Assembly (NCBI GenBank): GCA_031372765.1
Contig: JANMLW010000083.1
Coordinates: 1 to 14,119 of the forward strand
Direction: 5' to 3'
Length of the DNA: 14,119 nucleotides
Source of the DNA: JADCCX01 sp031372765
GTDB lineage: Bacteria > Pseudomonadota > Alphaproteobacteria > Rhizobiales > Beijerinckiaceae
Shown here: positions 6,303 to 12,328 of the stretch, one piece after another
Layout: each line of letters starts with the position of its first letter
Numbering within the stretch: the stretch's first letter is position 1
Translations under genes and position numbers: made by a program
Notes under the pieces: generated by a model
What the model saw: only the letters and a program-made list of their open reading frames with translations
Told to the model about the DNA's origin: nothing
The model's database searches: none

Positions 6303-7052
6303 TCATGCTCTAGCCCAAATACGCCGTGCGACAACCGGGATCAGCGCAACGACGCCCAAAGCGGCAAAGGCCAGCAGGAGCCTGGGACTGACCAAAGTGG
6401 AAAGATCCAGCGAAATCTGGCAATCGGACTTGCCCAGAATCTTGCAAGCCTCATGAGCCGCCCGCTTGTCGTCCAGCAAACCGCCCAGACTTGTGGCAGC
6501 AAAGGTGAAAGCGAGCGTTCCCGGCATGATGCCGATAAGCGTTGTCCAGATAAAGGTTCTCAGTGGCACGCCGACAAGGGCTGGTGCCAGATTGACCAGC
6601 GCAAAGGGAAACACCGGCACCAGCCGCAAGAACAGCATGTAGGACGCCGCATCCTTGCGCAACCCTTCCGCCATGCGTTGCACGGTTTCTCCCCCTCTAT
6701 CGCGCAATGCAACACCAAGGGAGGATCGGGCAATCAGAAAAAGCAGTGTGGCTCCGCATGTTGCGCCAATGACGGTAGCAGCAGCTCCAACCCAGAAGCC
6801 GAAGAGCACTCCACCCAGCAACGTCATCAACAATGCGCCGGGCAATGAAAGTGCAACCAATGCGATATAGACGATGACAAAGGCAACAACGGCAAGGTAG
6901 CCGTGCTGCGCGACCATGGCTTCGAGAGCCGACTTCGATAACACAACTGATTCTGCGGAAAGAAACCGAAAAGCCCCACTGAGATAAAGCGTCAAAGCGA
7001 CAACAGCCACAGCGGCAAGGGGAAGCCAGCGCTTGGTTGTTGCCCACCCCAT
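6303..7052 (-). CDS. TVP38/TMEM64 (SNARE-associated/DedA-superfamily) membrane protein
   Basis: A roughly 249-residue inner-membrane protein. It has an N-terminal membrane segment (KRWLPLAAVAVVALTLYLSG), a hydrophobic run ending in SLPGALLMTLLGGVLFGFW, and the family core FLRLVPVFPFALVNLAPALV (~142-161) followed by GIMPGTLAFTFAATSLG and a final membrane helix. TVP38/DedA-type proteins are implicated in lipid translocation and envelope homeostasis; the substrate here is unknown. The start chosen is ATG 7052 with GAGGG 7 bp upstream; TTG 7055 is directly adjacent. It heads the leftward cluster, 25 bp ahead of the flavoprotein gene. It is distinct from the YqaA-type member at 12329-12910. Confidence 0.87.
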   Translation of the reverse strand: MGWATTKRWLPLAAVAVVALTLYLSGAFRFLSAESVVLSKSALEAMVAQHGYLAVVAFVIVYIALVALSLPGALLMTLLGGVLFGFWVGAAATVIGATCGATLLFLIARSSLGVALRDRGGETVQRMAEGLRKDAASYMLFLRLVPVFPFALVNLAPALVGVPLRTFIWTTLIGIMPGTLAFTFAATSLGGLLDDKRAAHEACKILGKSDCQISLDLSTLVSPRLLLAFAALGVVALIPVVARRIWARA

Positions 7053-7180
7053 CAATACACCCTCATTATCATATCCATCATGCCATGGACCGTATTGTCA
7101 CCGAACCTGCAGCACGGGCTATACACCGTTTCGTGACAGGCCATAGACCGTCGACAGTATGGTTTATGAACCTTAACCAG

Positions 7181-7209
7181 TTGTTAGGGTATTTTGGTTA
7201 TCATAAATT
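7181..7209 (+). promoter_or_regulatory. Candidate sigma-70 promoter of the sRNA
   Basis: TTGTTA (7181-7186), a 17-bp spacer and TAAATT (7204-7209) point to a start near 7216 on the plus strand. There is no protein-coding gene downstream on this strand before the strong terminator, so the unit appears non-coding. Both hexamers match the consensus only partly. Confidence 0.45.
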
Positions 7210-7215
7210 TACCCC

Positions 7216-7299
7216 AATTTTTGCGGGTCGAGTGGCTCCTGTCCACTTGTTTGACGCCTCCCTAATGACTTTAAGGACCGCTTCGGCGGTCCTTTTTTT
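7216..7299 (+). ncRNA. Candidate trans-acting small RNA, AbcR/alpha-r15-like
   Basis: A compact non-coding unit of ~85 nt. A 7-bp hairpin CGAGTGG/CCACTTG (7229-7249, one G-T wobble) displays the CU-rich loop CTCCTGT. It is followed by a single-stranded stretch with GCCTCCCT (7256-7263) and a 9-bp terminator hairpin with a seven-T tail. Two exposed anti-Shine-Dalgarno-type motifs ahead of a terminator are the layout of alphaproteobacterial AbcR (alpha-r15) sRNAs, Hfq-dependent RNAs that block ribosome binding sites of transporter mRNAs. The family assignment comes from memory of the architecture, not a covariance-model hit. The 5' end is inferred from the promoter-like sequence. It is divergent from the TVP38 gene and points toward the 3' end of the SDR gene. 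Confidence 0.6.
7273..7299 (+). terminator. Strong intrinsic terminator
   Basis: AAGGACCGC (7273-7281) pairs perfectly with GCGGTCCTT (7286-7294) across a stable TTCG tetraloop, and the 3' side runs into seven T's (7293-7299). On the minus strand the stem is followed by TTAAAGTC and lacks a U-tract, so it acts for plus-strand transcription. It has no upstream protein gene to serve, which is the main reason for calling an sRNA here. Confidence 0.9.
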
Positions 7300-7308
7300 G
7301 TCCGCTGT

Positions 7309-8070
7309 TCACAGCGCAAAGCCGCCGTCAGCCAGATGGATCTGTCCTGTGGTGTAGCTGGCCTCATCGGAAGCGAGATAGACCGCCAGCATGGCGATTT
7401 CTTCCGCAGTGCCCAGCCGCCCCATGGGCTGCCTGTCGATGAACGCCTGACGCGCCGCCGCTTCAGTGATCTTGTTCATTCCTGCCATGTCACGGATGCG
7501 ACCATCCAGCGAGGGGGACTGGATCGTGCCTGGGCAAATGGCATTGGCGCGAATGCCACGCTTGATGAAATCAGCCGCAACAGCCTTGGTCAGCCCAATG
7601 ACAGCCGCCTTGGTGGCACCGTAGGCATAGCGATTGGGAATGCCGCGCACGGACCCGGCTCCCGAGGCTATATTGACAATGGATGCCGATTGTCCGGTTG
7701 AATTGGCGCGCTCCAGCATGTCGGGCAAAAACGCATGGATCATTCGGTGCATTGATTTCACATTGAGATCAAAGGAAAAGTCCCAGTCCGCGTCTGAGCA
7801 TTCCAGCACTGTTCCGTGGTGCACGAAACCGGCGGCATTCACCAGAATGTCAATCTGGCCTGTCCTGGCCGCAAAGGCATCGACAGCCTTGGTGGAGCGC
7901 ACATCGAGCTTGCGCTTGCGGGCCTTGGCCAGAGACTCCAGAAATTCCGCATTCAGATCAGTTGCATGCACAACCGCACCCTCCCGCACGAAAGCCTCGG
8001 CAATCGCTCGCCCAATGCCTTGCCCTGCCGCTGTGACAACCGCAATCTTGCCTTGCAAACGCTTTGCCAT
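7309..8070 (-). CDS. DHRS6-like short-chain dehydrogenase/reductase
   Basis: A complete classical SDR of 253 residues. It has the cofactor motif TAAGQGIG (13-20), D38 at the end of strand 2 (NAD preference), LVNAAGFVHHGTV (76-88), catalytic S136, Y150 and K154 in YGATK, and a C-terminal LADGG. The segments NAAGFVHHGTVLECSDADWD and ATKAAVIGLTKAVAADFIKR closely resemble DHRS6/BDH2 (3-hydroxybutyrate dehydrogenase type 2) and its bacterial relatives that oxidise 2-keto-3-deoxy-L-fuconate. Which substrate applies is not decidable here; a keto-deoxy sugar acid is the better guess for a bacterium. The start is ATG 8070 with GAAGGG upstream. It stands alone and ends 9 bp from the sRNA terminator. 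Confidence 0.85.
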   Translation of the reverse strand: MAKRLQGKIAVVTAAGQGIGRAIAEAFVREGAVVHATDLNAEFLESLAKARKRKLDVRSTKAVDAFAARTGQIDILVNAAGFVHHGTVLECSDADWDFSFDLNVKSMHRMIHAFLPDMLERANSTGQSASIVNIASGAGSVRGIPNRYAYGATKAAVIGLTKAVAADFIKRGIRANAICPGTIQSPSLDGRIRDMAGMNKITEAAARQAFIDRQPMGRLGTAEEIAMLAVYLASDEASYTTGQIHLADGGFAL

Positions 8071-8149
8071 GGCTTGTTTTCCCTTCTTTAATTAAAAAAT
8101 CCACGTCATGGTACGCTGCGAATCTGCCACGCCACAAGTATTAAGCCAT

Positions 8150-8174
8150 CGCCTTAACCCATTCGCCTTAACCC
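8150..8174 (+). repeat. Tandem 11-mer CGCCTTAACCC ahead of the cation transporter
   Basis: CGCCTTAACCC occurs at 8150-8160 and again at 8164-8174, a 14-bp period, in the 116-bp gap between the divergent SDR and transporter genes. It could be a tandem regulator site or a small duplication; no inverted symmetry is present. Confidence 0.4.
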
Positions 8175-8186
8175 GGACCTGATCAG

Positions 8187-8819
8187 ATGCTTTCTGATGA
8201 TAGACCTGTCGATCCGCCGCATGCTGACAGGAAACCCATGCCTTACCGCAAGGCCCTGATTCTGGCCGCTATCCTCAATTTCATCATGGTATTTGTTGAA
8301 GTTGGCGGTGCGCTTTTTGCCAATTCCATTGCGCTGATGGCGGACGCCATCGACTTTCTGGAAGATTCCATCACCTACATCATCGCCGTTGCGCTGATCG
8401 GCCTCGGCCATCGCCCACGCGCGATCTTTGGCGCGATGACCGCTTTCCTGATGTTTGTACCCGGTGTCTGGATTGGCTGGAAAACCATCGAACAGCTGTT
8501 TTACGGCCTGCCGCCTGATCCGCTGCCCATGGGCGCGATTGGCCTGCTGGCACTGGCCGTGAACATGTATTGCGCTTTCATCCTGCTGCCCCACCGCAAG
8601 GGCGATTCTGCCCATCAGGGTGTATGGCTCTCCACCCGCAATGACGCGATTGCCAACATTGCCATCGTTATGGCGGCAGTGATCACGGCTTTCACCAATT
8701 CCGTCTGGCCGGATGTGATCGTGGGACTGGGAATAGCGGCGCTGAACCTTTATGCAGCCGCATTGATCGCCATGCTGGCATGGCGGGAATGGCACGGGAA
8801 AATTCATGCCTCTGCATGA
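8187..8819 (+). CDS. Short cation-diffusion-facilitator (CDF) family transporter
   Basis: A 210-residue inner-membrane protein with the CDF transmembrane region and about five to six membrane segments, but no C-terminal cytoplasmic metal-binding domain. The family core NFIMVFVEVGGALFANSIAL and ALMADAIDFLED are present, placing a D-x-x-x-D pair in the TM2 metal site. The TM5 motif is STRNDAIAN rather than the usual H/D-x-x-x-D, as in the short subfamily of these proteins. Efflux of a divalent metal ion (zinc, iron, cobalt or similar) is the family role; the metal is not predictable. The start may be ATG 8187 or ATG 8238 (MPYRKALIL), which has AGGA at good spacing and would give 193 residues. 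Confidence 0.75.
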   Translation: MLSDDRPVDPPHADRKPMPYRKALILAAILNFIMVFVEVGGALFANSIALMADAIDFLEDSITYIIAVALIGLGHRPRAIFGAMTAFLMFVPGVWIGWKTIEQLFYGLPPDPLPMGAIGLLALAVNMYCAFILLPHRKGDSAHQGVWLSTRNDAIANIAIVMAAVITAFTNSVWPDVIVGLGIAALNLYAAALIAMLAWREWHGKIHASA

Positions 8820-8877
8820 CTGCTTCCGATGAAAGGCGCGCTTTTAACCCAAACCATGGGGATTTCTTAATCAATCA

Positions 8878-8913
8878 TTGCAAGACTACGTAACTTCACT
8901 ATGCTGCACTGCA
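8878..8913 (+). promoter_or_regulatory. Candidate phaZ promoter with PhaR-like operator
   Basis: TTGCAA (8878-8883), a 16-bp spacer and TATGCT (8900-8905) resemble a sigma-70 promoter. The palindrome TGCACTGCA (8905-8913), i.e. TGC-N3-GCA, covers the end of the -10 box and the expected start site. PhaR-type regulators of PHA metabolism bind TGC-N3/4-GCA sequences, so repression of phaZ by PhaR is a reasonable inference. Downstream, GGCCGAG/CTCGGCC (8934-8940 and 8954-8960) forms a hairpin in the mRNA leader. Confidence 0.45.
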
Positions 8914-8990
8914 ACAAGATTTCTCATGAGCTGGGCCGAGGCGTAATCCCGCACTCGGCCTGCGCGTGAAACAGACAGGATGTCAGGTTC

Positions 8991-10295
8991 ATGAACCGCA
9001 GCATGTACTTCTTCTATGAAACCGCACATTCGATGATGGCACCAGCCAGGGCCATGTCGGATGCCATGCGCCTGTTCTATCGCAATCCCGCCAATCCCCT
9101 GTCCATGACAGATTTTGGTCGTACGATGGCTGCATCGGCCGAGATGTTTGAGCGGACCACCCGCCGTTACGGCAAGCCAGCCTTTGATCTACCCTTCACC
9201 ACGGTTGACGGCAATGAAGTAGCCGTCACTGAGCGGATCATATGGAAGAAATCCTTTTGCCAGCTCCTGCATTTCGAGCGTGCCCTGCCAGCCAAGACAG
9301 CGGCTCAACCCAAGGTGCTGATTGTTGCCCCCATGTCCGGCCACTACGCCACATTGCTGCGCGGCACGGTCGAGGCTTTCCTGCCCAGCCACGAGGTCTA
9401 TATCACTGACTGGGCGGATGCGCGCACCGTGCCTCTGTCCGAAGGCGGATTCGATCTCGATGATTACATCGATTACATGATCGAAATGTTCGAGCTTCTG
9501 GGGCCTGATGTGCATGTCATGGCAGTTTGCCAGCCATCCGTGCCGGTTGCGGCTGCCGTTGCGCTGATGGAAGTTGACAACAACCCTTCCGTTCCCCTCT
9601 CGATGACCCTGATGGGCGGCCCGATCGACACCCGCAAGAGCCCTACCGCTGTCAACAAACTGGCGGAAGAGCGTGGCATTGACTGGTTCAGCAAGAACTG
9701 CCTGATCAAGGTGCCCTTCCCCAACGCCGGGTTCTACCGCGATGTCTACCCCGGCTTCCTGCAGCTCTCGGGCTTCATGGCCATGAACATCGACAAGCAC
9801 ATGACCGCCCATTGGGACATGTTCTCGCATCTCGTACGCGGAGACGGTGAGCCCGCCGAAAAGCACCGCGACTTCTACGACGAATATATGGCTGTCATGG
9901 ACCTGACGGCAGAGTTCTACCTTCAGACCGTCGATACGGTTTTCGTCAAGCACTCCCTGCCCAAAGGCGAAATGATGCACCGCGGCCGCCTCGTTGACCT
10001 CAAGGCCGTGACCCGCTGCGCCCTGATGACCGTCGAAGGCGAGAACGACGATATTTCAGGCGTTGGCCAGACCAAGGCAACGCACGATCTTTGCGTCAAC
10101 CTGCCGAAATCCAAGCAGCTCTATCATATGCAAAAGGATGTGGGCCACTACGGCGTGTTTAACGGCTCCCGCTTCCGCAAGGAAATCGCCCCGGCGATCA
10201 AGGGCTTCATGGCCCGCAACCAGGAGAGGATTGAGGCAAAGAAGCCTGGCAAGGCGAAACTGTCTGTAGTGCAGATGCAGCAGGCTCCTGAGTAG
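8991..10295 (+). CDS. phaZ: Intracellular polyhydroxyalkanoate depolymerase
   Basis: A 434-residue cytoplasmic depolymerase that hydrolyses stored poly-3-hydroxybutyrate, freeing hydroxybutyrate units during starvation. The N-terminus MNRSMYFFYETAHSMMAPAR and IVAPMSGHYATLLRGTV (111-127) are family hallmarks. The alpha/beta-hydrolase nucleophile is Cys, not Ser: VCQPSVPV with C180, as in Ralstonia PhaZ1. The triad is completed by an Asp in EGENDDISG (D353 or D354) and H386 in GHYGVF. Length fits the family. AGGA lies 10 bp before the ATG. It is monocistronic as far as seen, with a PhaR-like site in its promoter. Hydroxybutyrate released here needs a dehydrogenase; the DHRS6-like SDR upstream is a possible but unproven partner. 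Confidence 0.95.
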   Translation: MNRSMYFFYETAHSMMAPARAMSDAMRLFYRNPANPLSMTDFGRTMAASAEMFERTTRRYGKPAFDLPFTTVDGNEVAVTERIIWKKSFCQLLHFERALPAKTAAQPKVLIVAPMSGHYATLLRGTVEAFLPSHEVYITDWADARTVPLSEGGFDLDDYIDYMIEMFELLGPDVHVMAVCQPSVPVAAAVALMEVDNNPSVPLSMTLMGGPIDTRKSPTAVNKLAEERGIDWFSKNCLIKVPFPNAGFYRDVYPGFLQLSGFMAMNIDKHMTAHWDMFSHLVRGDGEPAEKHRDFYDEYMAVMDLTAEFYLQTVDTVFVKHSLPKGEMMHRGRLVDLKAVTRCALMTVEGENDDISGVGQTKATHDLCVNLPKSKQLYHMQKDVGHYGVFNGSRFRKEIAPAIKGFMARNQERIEAKKPGKAKLSVVQMQQAPE

Positions 10296-10353
10296 GGTTC
10301 TCACGTTAAGGCAACTCCCTCGACTATTGGCTTGCCGATGAGATCACCATTGG

Positions 10354-10385
10354 TTGGACTTGCAAAAAAGTAATTTATGAATTAC
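10354..10385 (+). promoter_or_regulatory. Candidate autoregulated toxin-antitoxin promoter/operator
   Basis: TTGGAC (10354-10359), a 16-bp spacer and TATGAA (10376-10381) form a promoter-like pair. The perfect dyad GTAATT-TATG-AATTAC (10370-10385) covers the -10 box and ends 8 bp before the toxin ATG. Such a dyad is where an HTH antitoxin, with toxin as co-repressor, would bind. The dyad is seen; its role is inferred. Confidence 0.45.
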
Positions 10386-10393
10386 ATTTACTG

Positions 10394-10699
10394 ATGCTGT
10401 TGATCCGCCAGACTGAAACTTTCCGGCGATGGGAACGTGGATTGCGCGATCAGAAGGCAAGAGCCTTGATTGCAGCCCGCATCGTTAGGGTTGCGAATGG
10501 TCTGATTGGTGATGTTTCACCGATTGGAGAAGGTGTAAGCGAACTGCGTATTCACTATGGCCCCGGCTATCGCATCTATTTCCAACAACGCGGCGTTGAA
10601 ATCATCATTCTACTGTGTGGTGGCGATAAAAGCACCCAGAGCAGGGATATTTGGAAGGCCAGACAGCTTGCTGCAGAATGGAGTGAAAACCATGGTTGA
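10394..10699 (+). CDS. RelE/ParE-superfamily toxin (HigB-like addiction-module killer protein)
   Basis: A 101-residue small basic protein of the type II toxin family. Its pattern FRRWERGLRDQKARALIAARI...GLIGDVSPIGEGVSELRIHYGPGYRIYF...VEIIILLCGGDKSTQSRDI is that of the putative addiction-module killer subgroup. Conserved features are the SELRIHYGPGYRIYF strands with their arginines and the GGDKSTQ loop before a C-terminal helix. RelE-like members cleave mRNA in the ribosome; ParE-like members poison gyrase, and this subgroup's target is not decided by sequence. The toxin gene comes first, as in higBA, and overlaps the antitoxin by 8 bp, so the two are translationally coupled. Confidence 0.87.
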   Translation: MLLIRQTETFRRWERGLRDQKARALIAARIVRVANGLIGDVSPIGEGVSELRIHYGPGYRIYFQQRGVEIIILLCGGDKSTQSRDIWKARQLAAEWSENHG

Positions 10700-10979
10700 T
10701 AAAATCCACGATTTTGATCCTGCTGACATGCTCAAGACAGATGAGGCGATTGAGGTGTTCCTCAGTGACGCCTTCGAAACCGGCGATGCCGGCCATATTG
10801 CCAGCGCCCTTGGCGTGGTGGCACGCGCCAAGGGTATGACAAAGATTGCGCGTGCAACGGGCCTGGCCCGCGAGCAACTTTACAAATCACTCAGCGTAAA
10901 CGGCAATCCCACGCTGGAAACAACGCTGGCAGTGATGAAAGCAGTTGGCTTTGTGTTTGCGGGGAAGCGTGCGGCTTGA
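10692..10979 (+). CDS. HTH-type antitoxin of the addiction module
   Basis: A 95-residue partner of the upstream toxin. The acidic N-terminal part (DFDPADMLKTDEAIEVFLSD) is followed by a helix-turn-helix, MTKIARATGLAREQLYKSL (49-67), ending near AVMKAVGFVF (80-89), the layout of the probable addiction-module antidote family. It should neutralise the toxin and repress the operon through the dyad at 10370-10385. The ATG at 10692 lies inside the toxin's last codons; the frame is open further upstream to 10557, but that region overlaps the toxin core and does not resemble the family. Confidence 0.87.
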   Translation: MVDKIHDFDPADMLKTDEAIEVFLSDAFETGDAGHIASALGVVARAKGMTKIARATGLAREQLYKSLSVNGNPTLETTLAVMKAVGFVFAGKRAA

Positions 10980-10987
10980 GGGTGGTG

Positions 10988-11063
10988 TTGCACAATTAAA
11001 GAATTATGCAACAGAACTAACCCACTGATGTGAAAGAGCTTCTTTGTTGCAAAATTCTGTTGC
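10988..11063 (+). repeat. Nested AT-rich inverted repeats after the antitoxin gene
   Basis: TTGCACAATT (10988-10997) and AATTATGCAA (11002-11011) form a hairpin with an AAAG loop and one mismatch. GCAACAGAA (11008-11016) is also perfectly complementary to TTCTGTTGC (11055-11063), 38 bp away, so two structures compete for the same strand. There is no T-tract, so not a classical terminator. It lies between the convergent 3' ends of the toxin-antitoxin pair and rluD and may be a transcription-end structure or the edge of the inserted module. Confidence 0.4.
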
Positions 11064-11078
11064 GCAATCCAAAATCCT

Positions 11079-12068
11079 TCACGCCCCCTGCAACACCGCC
11101 AGCAATCCCGCCATATCCGGCGGCAGCGCGCTCTCGAAACGCATCGTCTCGCCTGTGGTCGGATGCTCGAAGCCTAATACCGCCGCATGCAGTGCCTGAC
11201 GGCCCAGCGCCAGCAGTGCCGACTGCGCCTCGGGCGCCAGGTGGTTGGCCTTGGTCTTGAAGCCGCCGCCGTAGAGATCATCCCCCAGCAATGGATGGCC
11301 GATGTGCGTCATGTGCACACGGATCTGGTGGGTGCGGCCTGTTTCAAGACGGCAGATGACCTGGCTGACCAGCGGCCTGCCGTCGATTCCTTCAAAGGTT
11401 TCCACCACCTCGAAATGCGTGATGGCGAGGCGTCCCTTGTCGGGTTTGGCCACCGCCATGCGTTCGCGGTTGGCAATGCTGCGGTCGATCTGTGTGCGGA
11501 TTTCACCCCCCGTGCGGCCCGGCTTGCCCCACACCAGCGCGATATATTCCCGCTCCAGCGGGCCAGTGCGTCCGTGATCGGCAAACTGTTCGGACAGGCC
11601 CTTGTGGGTGCGGTCGTTCTTCGCCACCACCAACAGGCCGGAAGTATCCTTGTCGAGCCGGTGCACGATGCCCGGCCGCTTGACGCCGCCGATGCCTGAC
11701 AGCGTTGCACCACAATGGCCTATCAGCGCATTGACAAGCGTGCCGGTCTCGTGGCCTCCGGCGGGATGCACCACAAGGCCCGCAGGTTTGTCGATGACAA
11801 TCAGATCATCGTCTTCATAGACAACGGTGATCGGAATATCCTCTCCCAAGGGAATGGGTGAAACCGCCTCGGGCCGCGTCAGCACCAGCACATCCCCCAC
11901 CGACAATTTGCGCGAGAGCGCCATATCTGCCTTGCCGTTGAGGGTGATATGCCCTTCCTCGGCCAGAGCCTGAATGCGCGTGCGGGAAAGATCCGGCGCG
12001 AGTTTGGCAAGGGTCTTGTCCAGCCGCTCGCCTGCGGTTGTAGCGTCTATCATGTAAGTATCAGTCAT
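11079..12068 (-). CDS. rluD: Ribosomal large-subunit pseudouridine synthase RluD
   Basis: A 329-residue RluA-family pseudouridine synthase. An N-terminal S4 RNA-binding domain (~residues 13-70, GERLDKTLAKL) precedes the catalytic domain with IDKPAGLVVHPAGGH (92-106), the signature HRLDKDTSG (136-144) with catalytic D139, and GRTHQIRVHM-THIGHPLLGDDLYGG. RluD modifies uridines in helix 69 of 23S rRNA; RluC is a less likely reading. ATG 12068 is chosen because the frame is open upstream to 12236 only through the intergenic repeat, whose translation resembles no protein. ATG 12053 is also possible. The leader GGAAGAG just before the start is the outer end of that repeat. It diverges from yqaA. 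Confidence 0.92.
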   Translation of the reverse strand: MTDTYMIDATTAGERLDKTLAKLAPDLSRTRIQALAEEGHITLNGKADMALSRKLSVGDVLVLTRPEAVSPIPLGEDIPITVVYEDDDLIVIDKPAGLVVHPAGGHETGTLVNALIGHCGATLSGIGGVKRPGIVHRLDKDTSGLLVVAKNDRTHKGLSEQFADHGRTGPLEREYIALVWGKPGRTGGEIRTQIDRSIANRERMAVAKPDKGRLAITHFEVVETFEGIDGRPLVSQVICRLETGRTHQIRVHMTHIGHPLLGDDLYGGGFKTKANHLAPEAQSALLALGRQALHAAVLGFEHPTTGETMRFESALPPDMAGLLAVLQGA

Positions 12069-12077
12069 TGTGGTTCT

Positions 12078-12249
12078 CTTCCTTCTCCCCTTGCGGGAGA
12101 AGGTGCCCGCTGGATAGCGGGCGGATGAGGGGTATTGCCGCGCAATCCGGTCGCCGGTTGAGCAATGTCTTACGATGCGCAGCAGCTTCGCGAAACCCCT
12201 CATCCGACCTGCTGCGCAGGCCACCTTCTCCCGCAAGGGGAGAAGGAAG
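12078..12249. repeat. RIME-like intergenic mosaic palindromic element, inverted pair
   Basis: Two 26-bp arms, CTTCCTTCTCCCCTTGCGGG... (12078-12103) and its exact reverse complement (12224-12249), enclose further related sequence: CGGATGAGGGGT (12122-12133) matches ACCCCTCATCCG (12195-12206) in reverse, with diverged palindromic cores between arms and these blocks. The centre (12134-12194) is unique. The units match the remembered RIME consensus of rhizobial genomes (CCCTCATCCG...CACCTTCTCCC...GGGAGAAGG). It fills most of the gap between the divergent rluD and yqaA genes. Each arm is also a self-hairpin (TTCTCCC...GGGAGAA). Confidence 0.85.
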
Positions 12250-12328
12250 TGAACAGCCCATTCCCTACAGTTCGGAAAAACGCAACTGAAACATGGAAAG
12301 TTAAACCAAAGCAGGTTATCTCAACGCC

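Noticed and set aside
5829..6848. A 339-codon plus-strand open frame antisense to the flavoprotein and TVP38 genes
   Set aside because: It spans two well-supported minus-strand genes, has low-complexity composition and no recognisable motif; it is a shadow of GC-rich coding sequence.
7273..7299. Terminator serving the SDR gene on the minus strand
   Set aside because: On the minus strand the stem is followed by TTAAAGTC without a U-tract; the T-run is on the plus-strand side.
10557..10691. Longer antitoxin starting at 10557
   Set aside because: It would overlap the toxin core by over 140 bp; the 10692 start gives the usual short overlap and family length.
12069..12236. N-terminal extension of rluD by 56 residues
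   Set aside because: The extension is a translation of the intergenic palindromic repeat, and RluD proteins begin near MTDTY..., just before the S4 domain.
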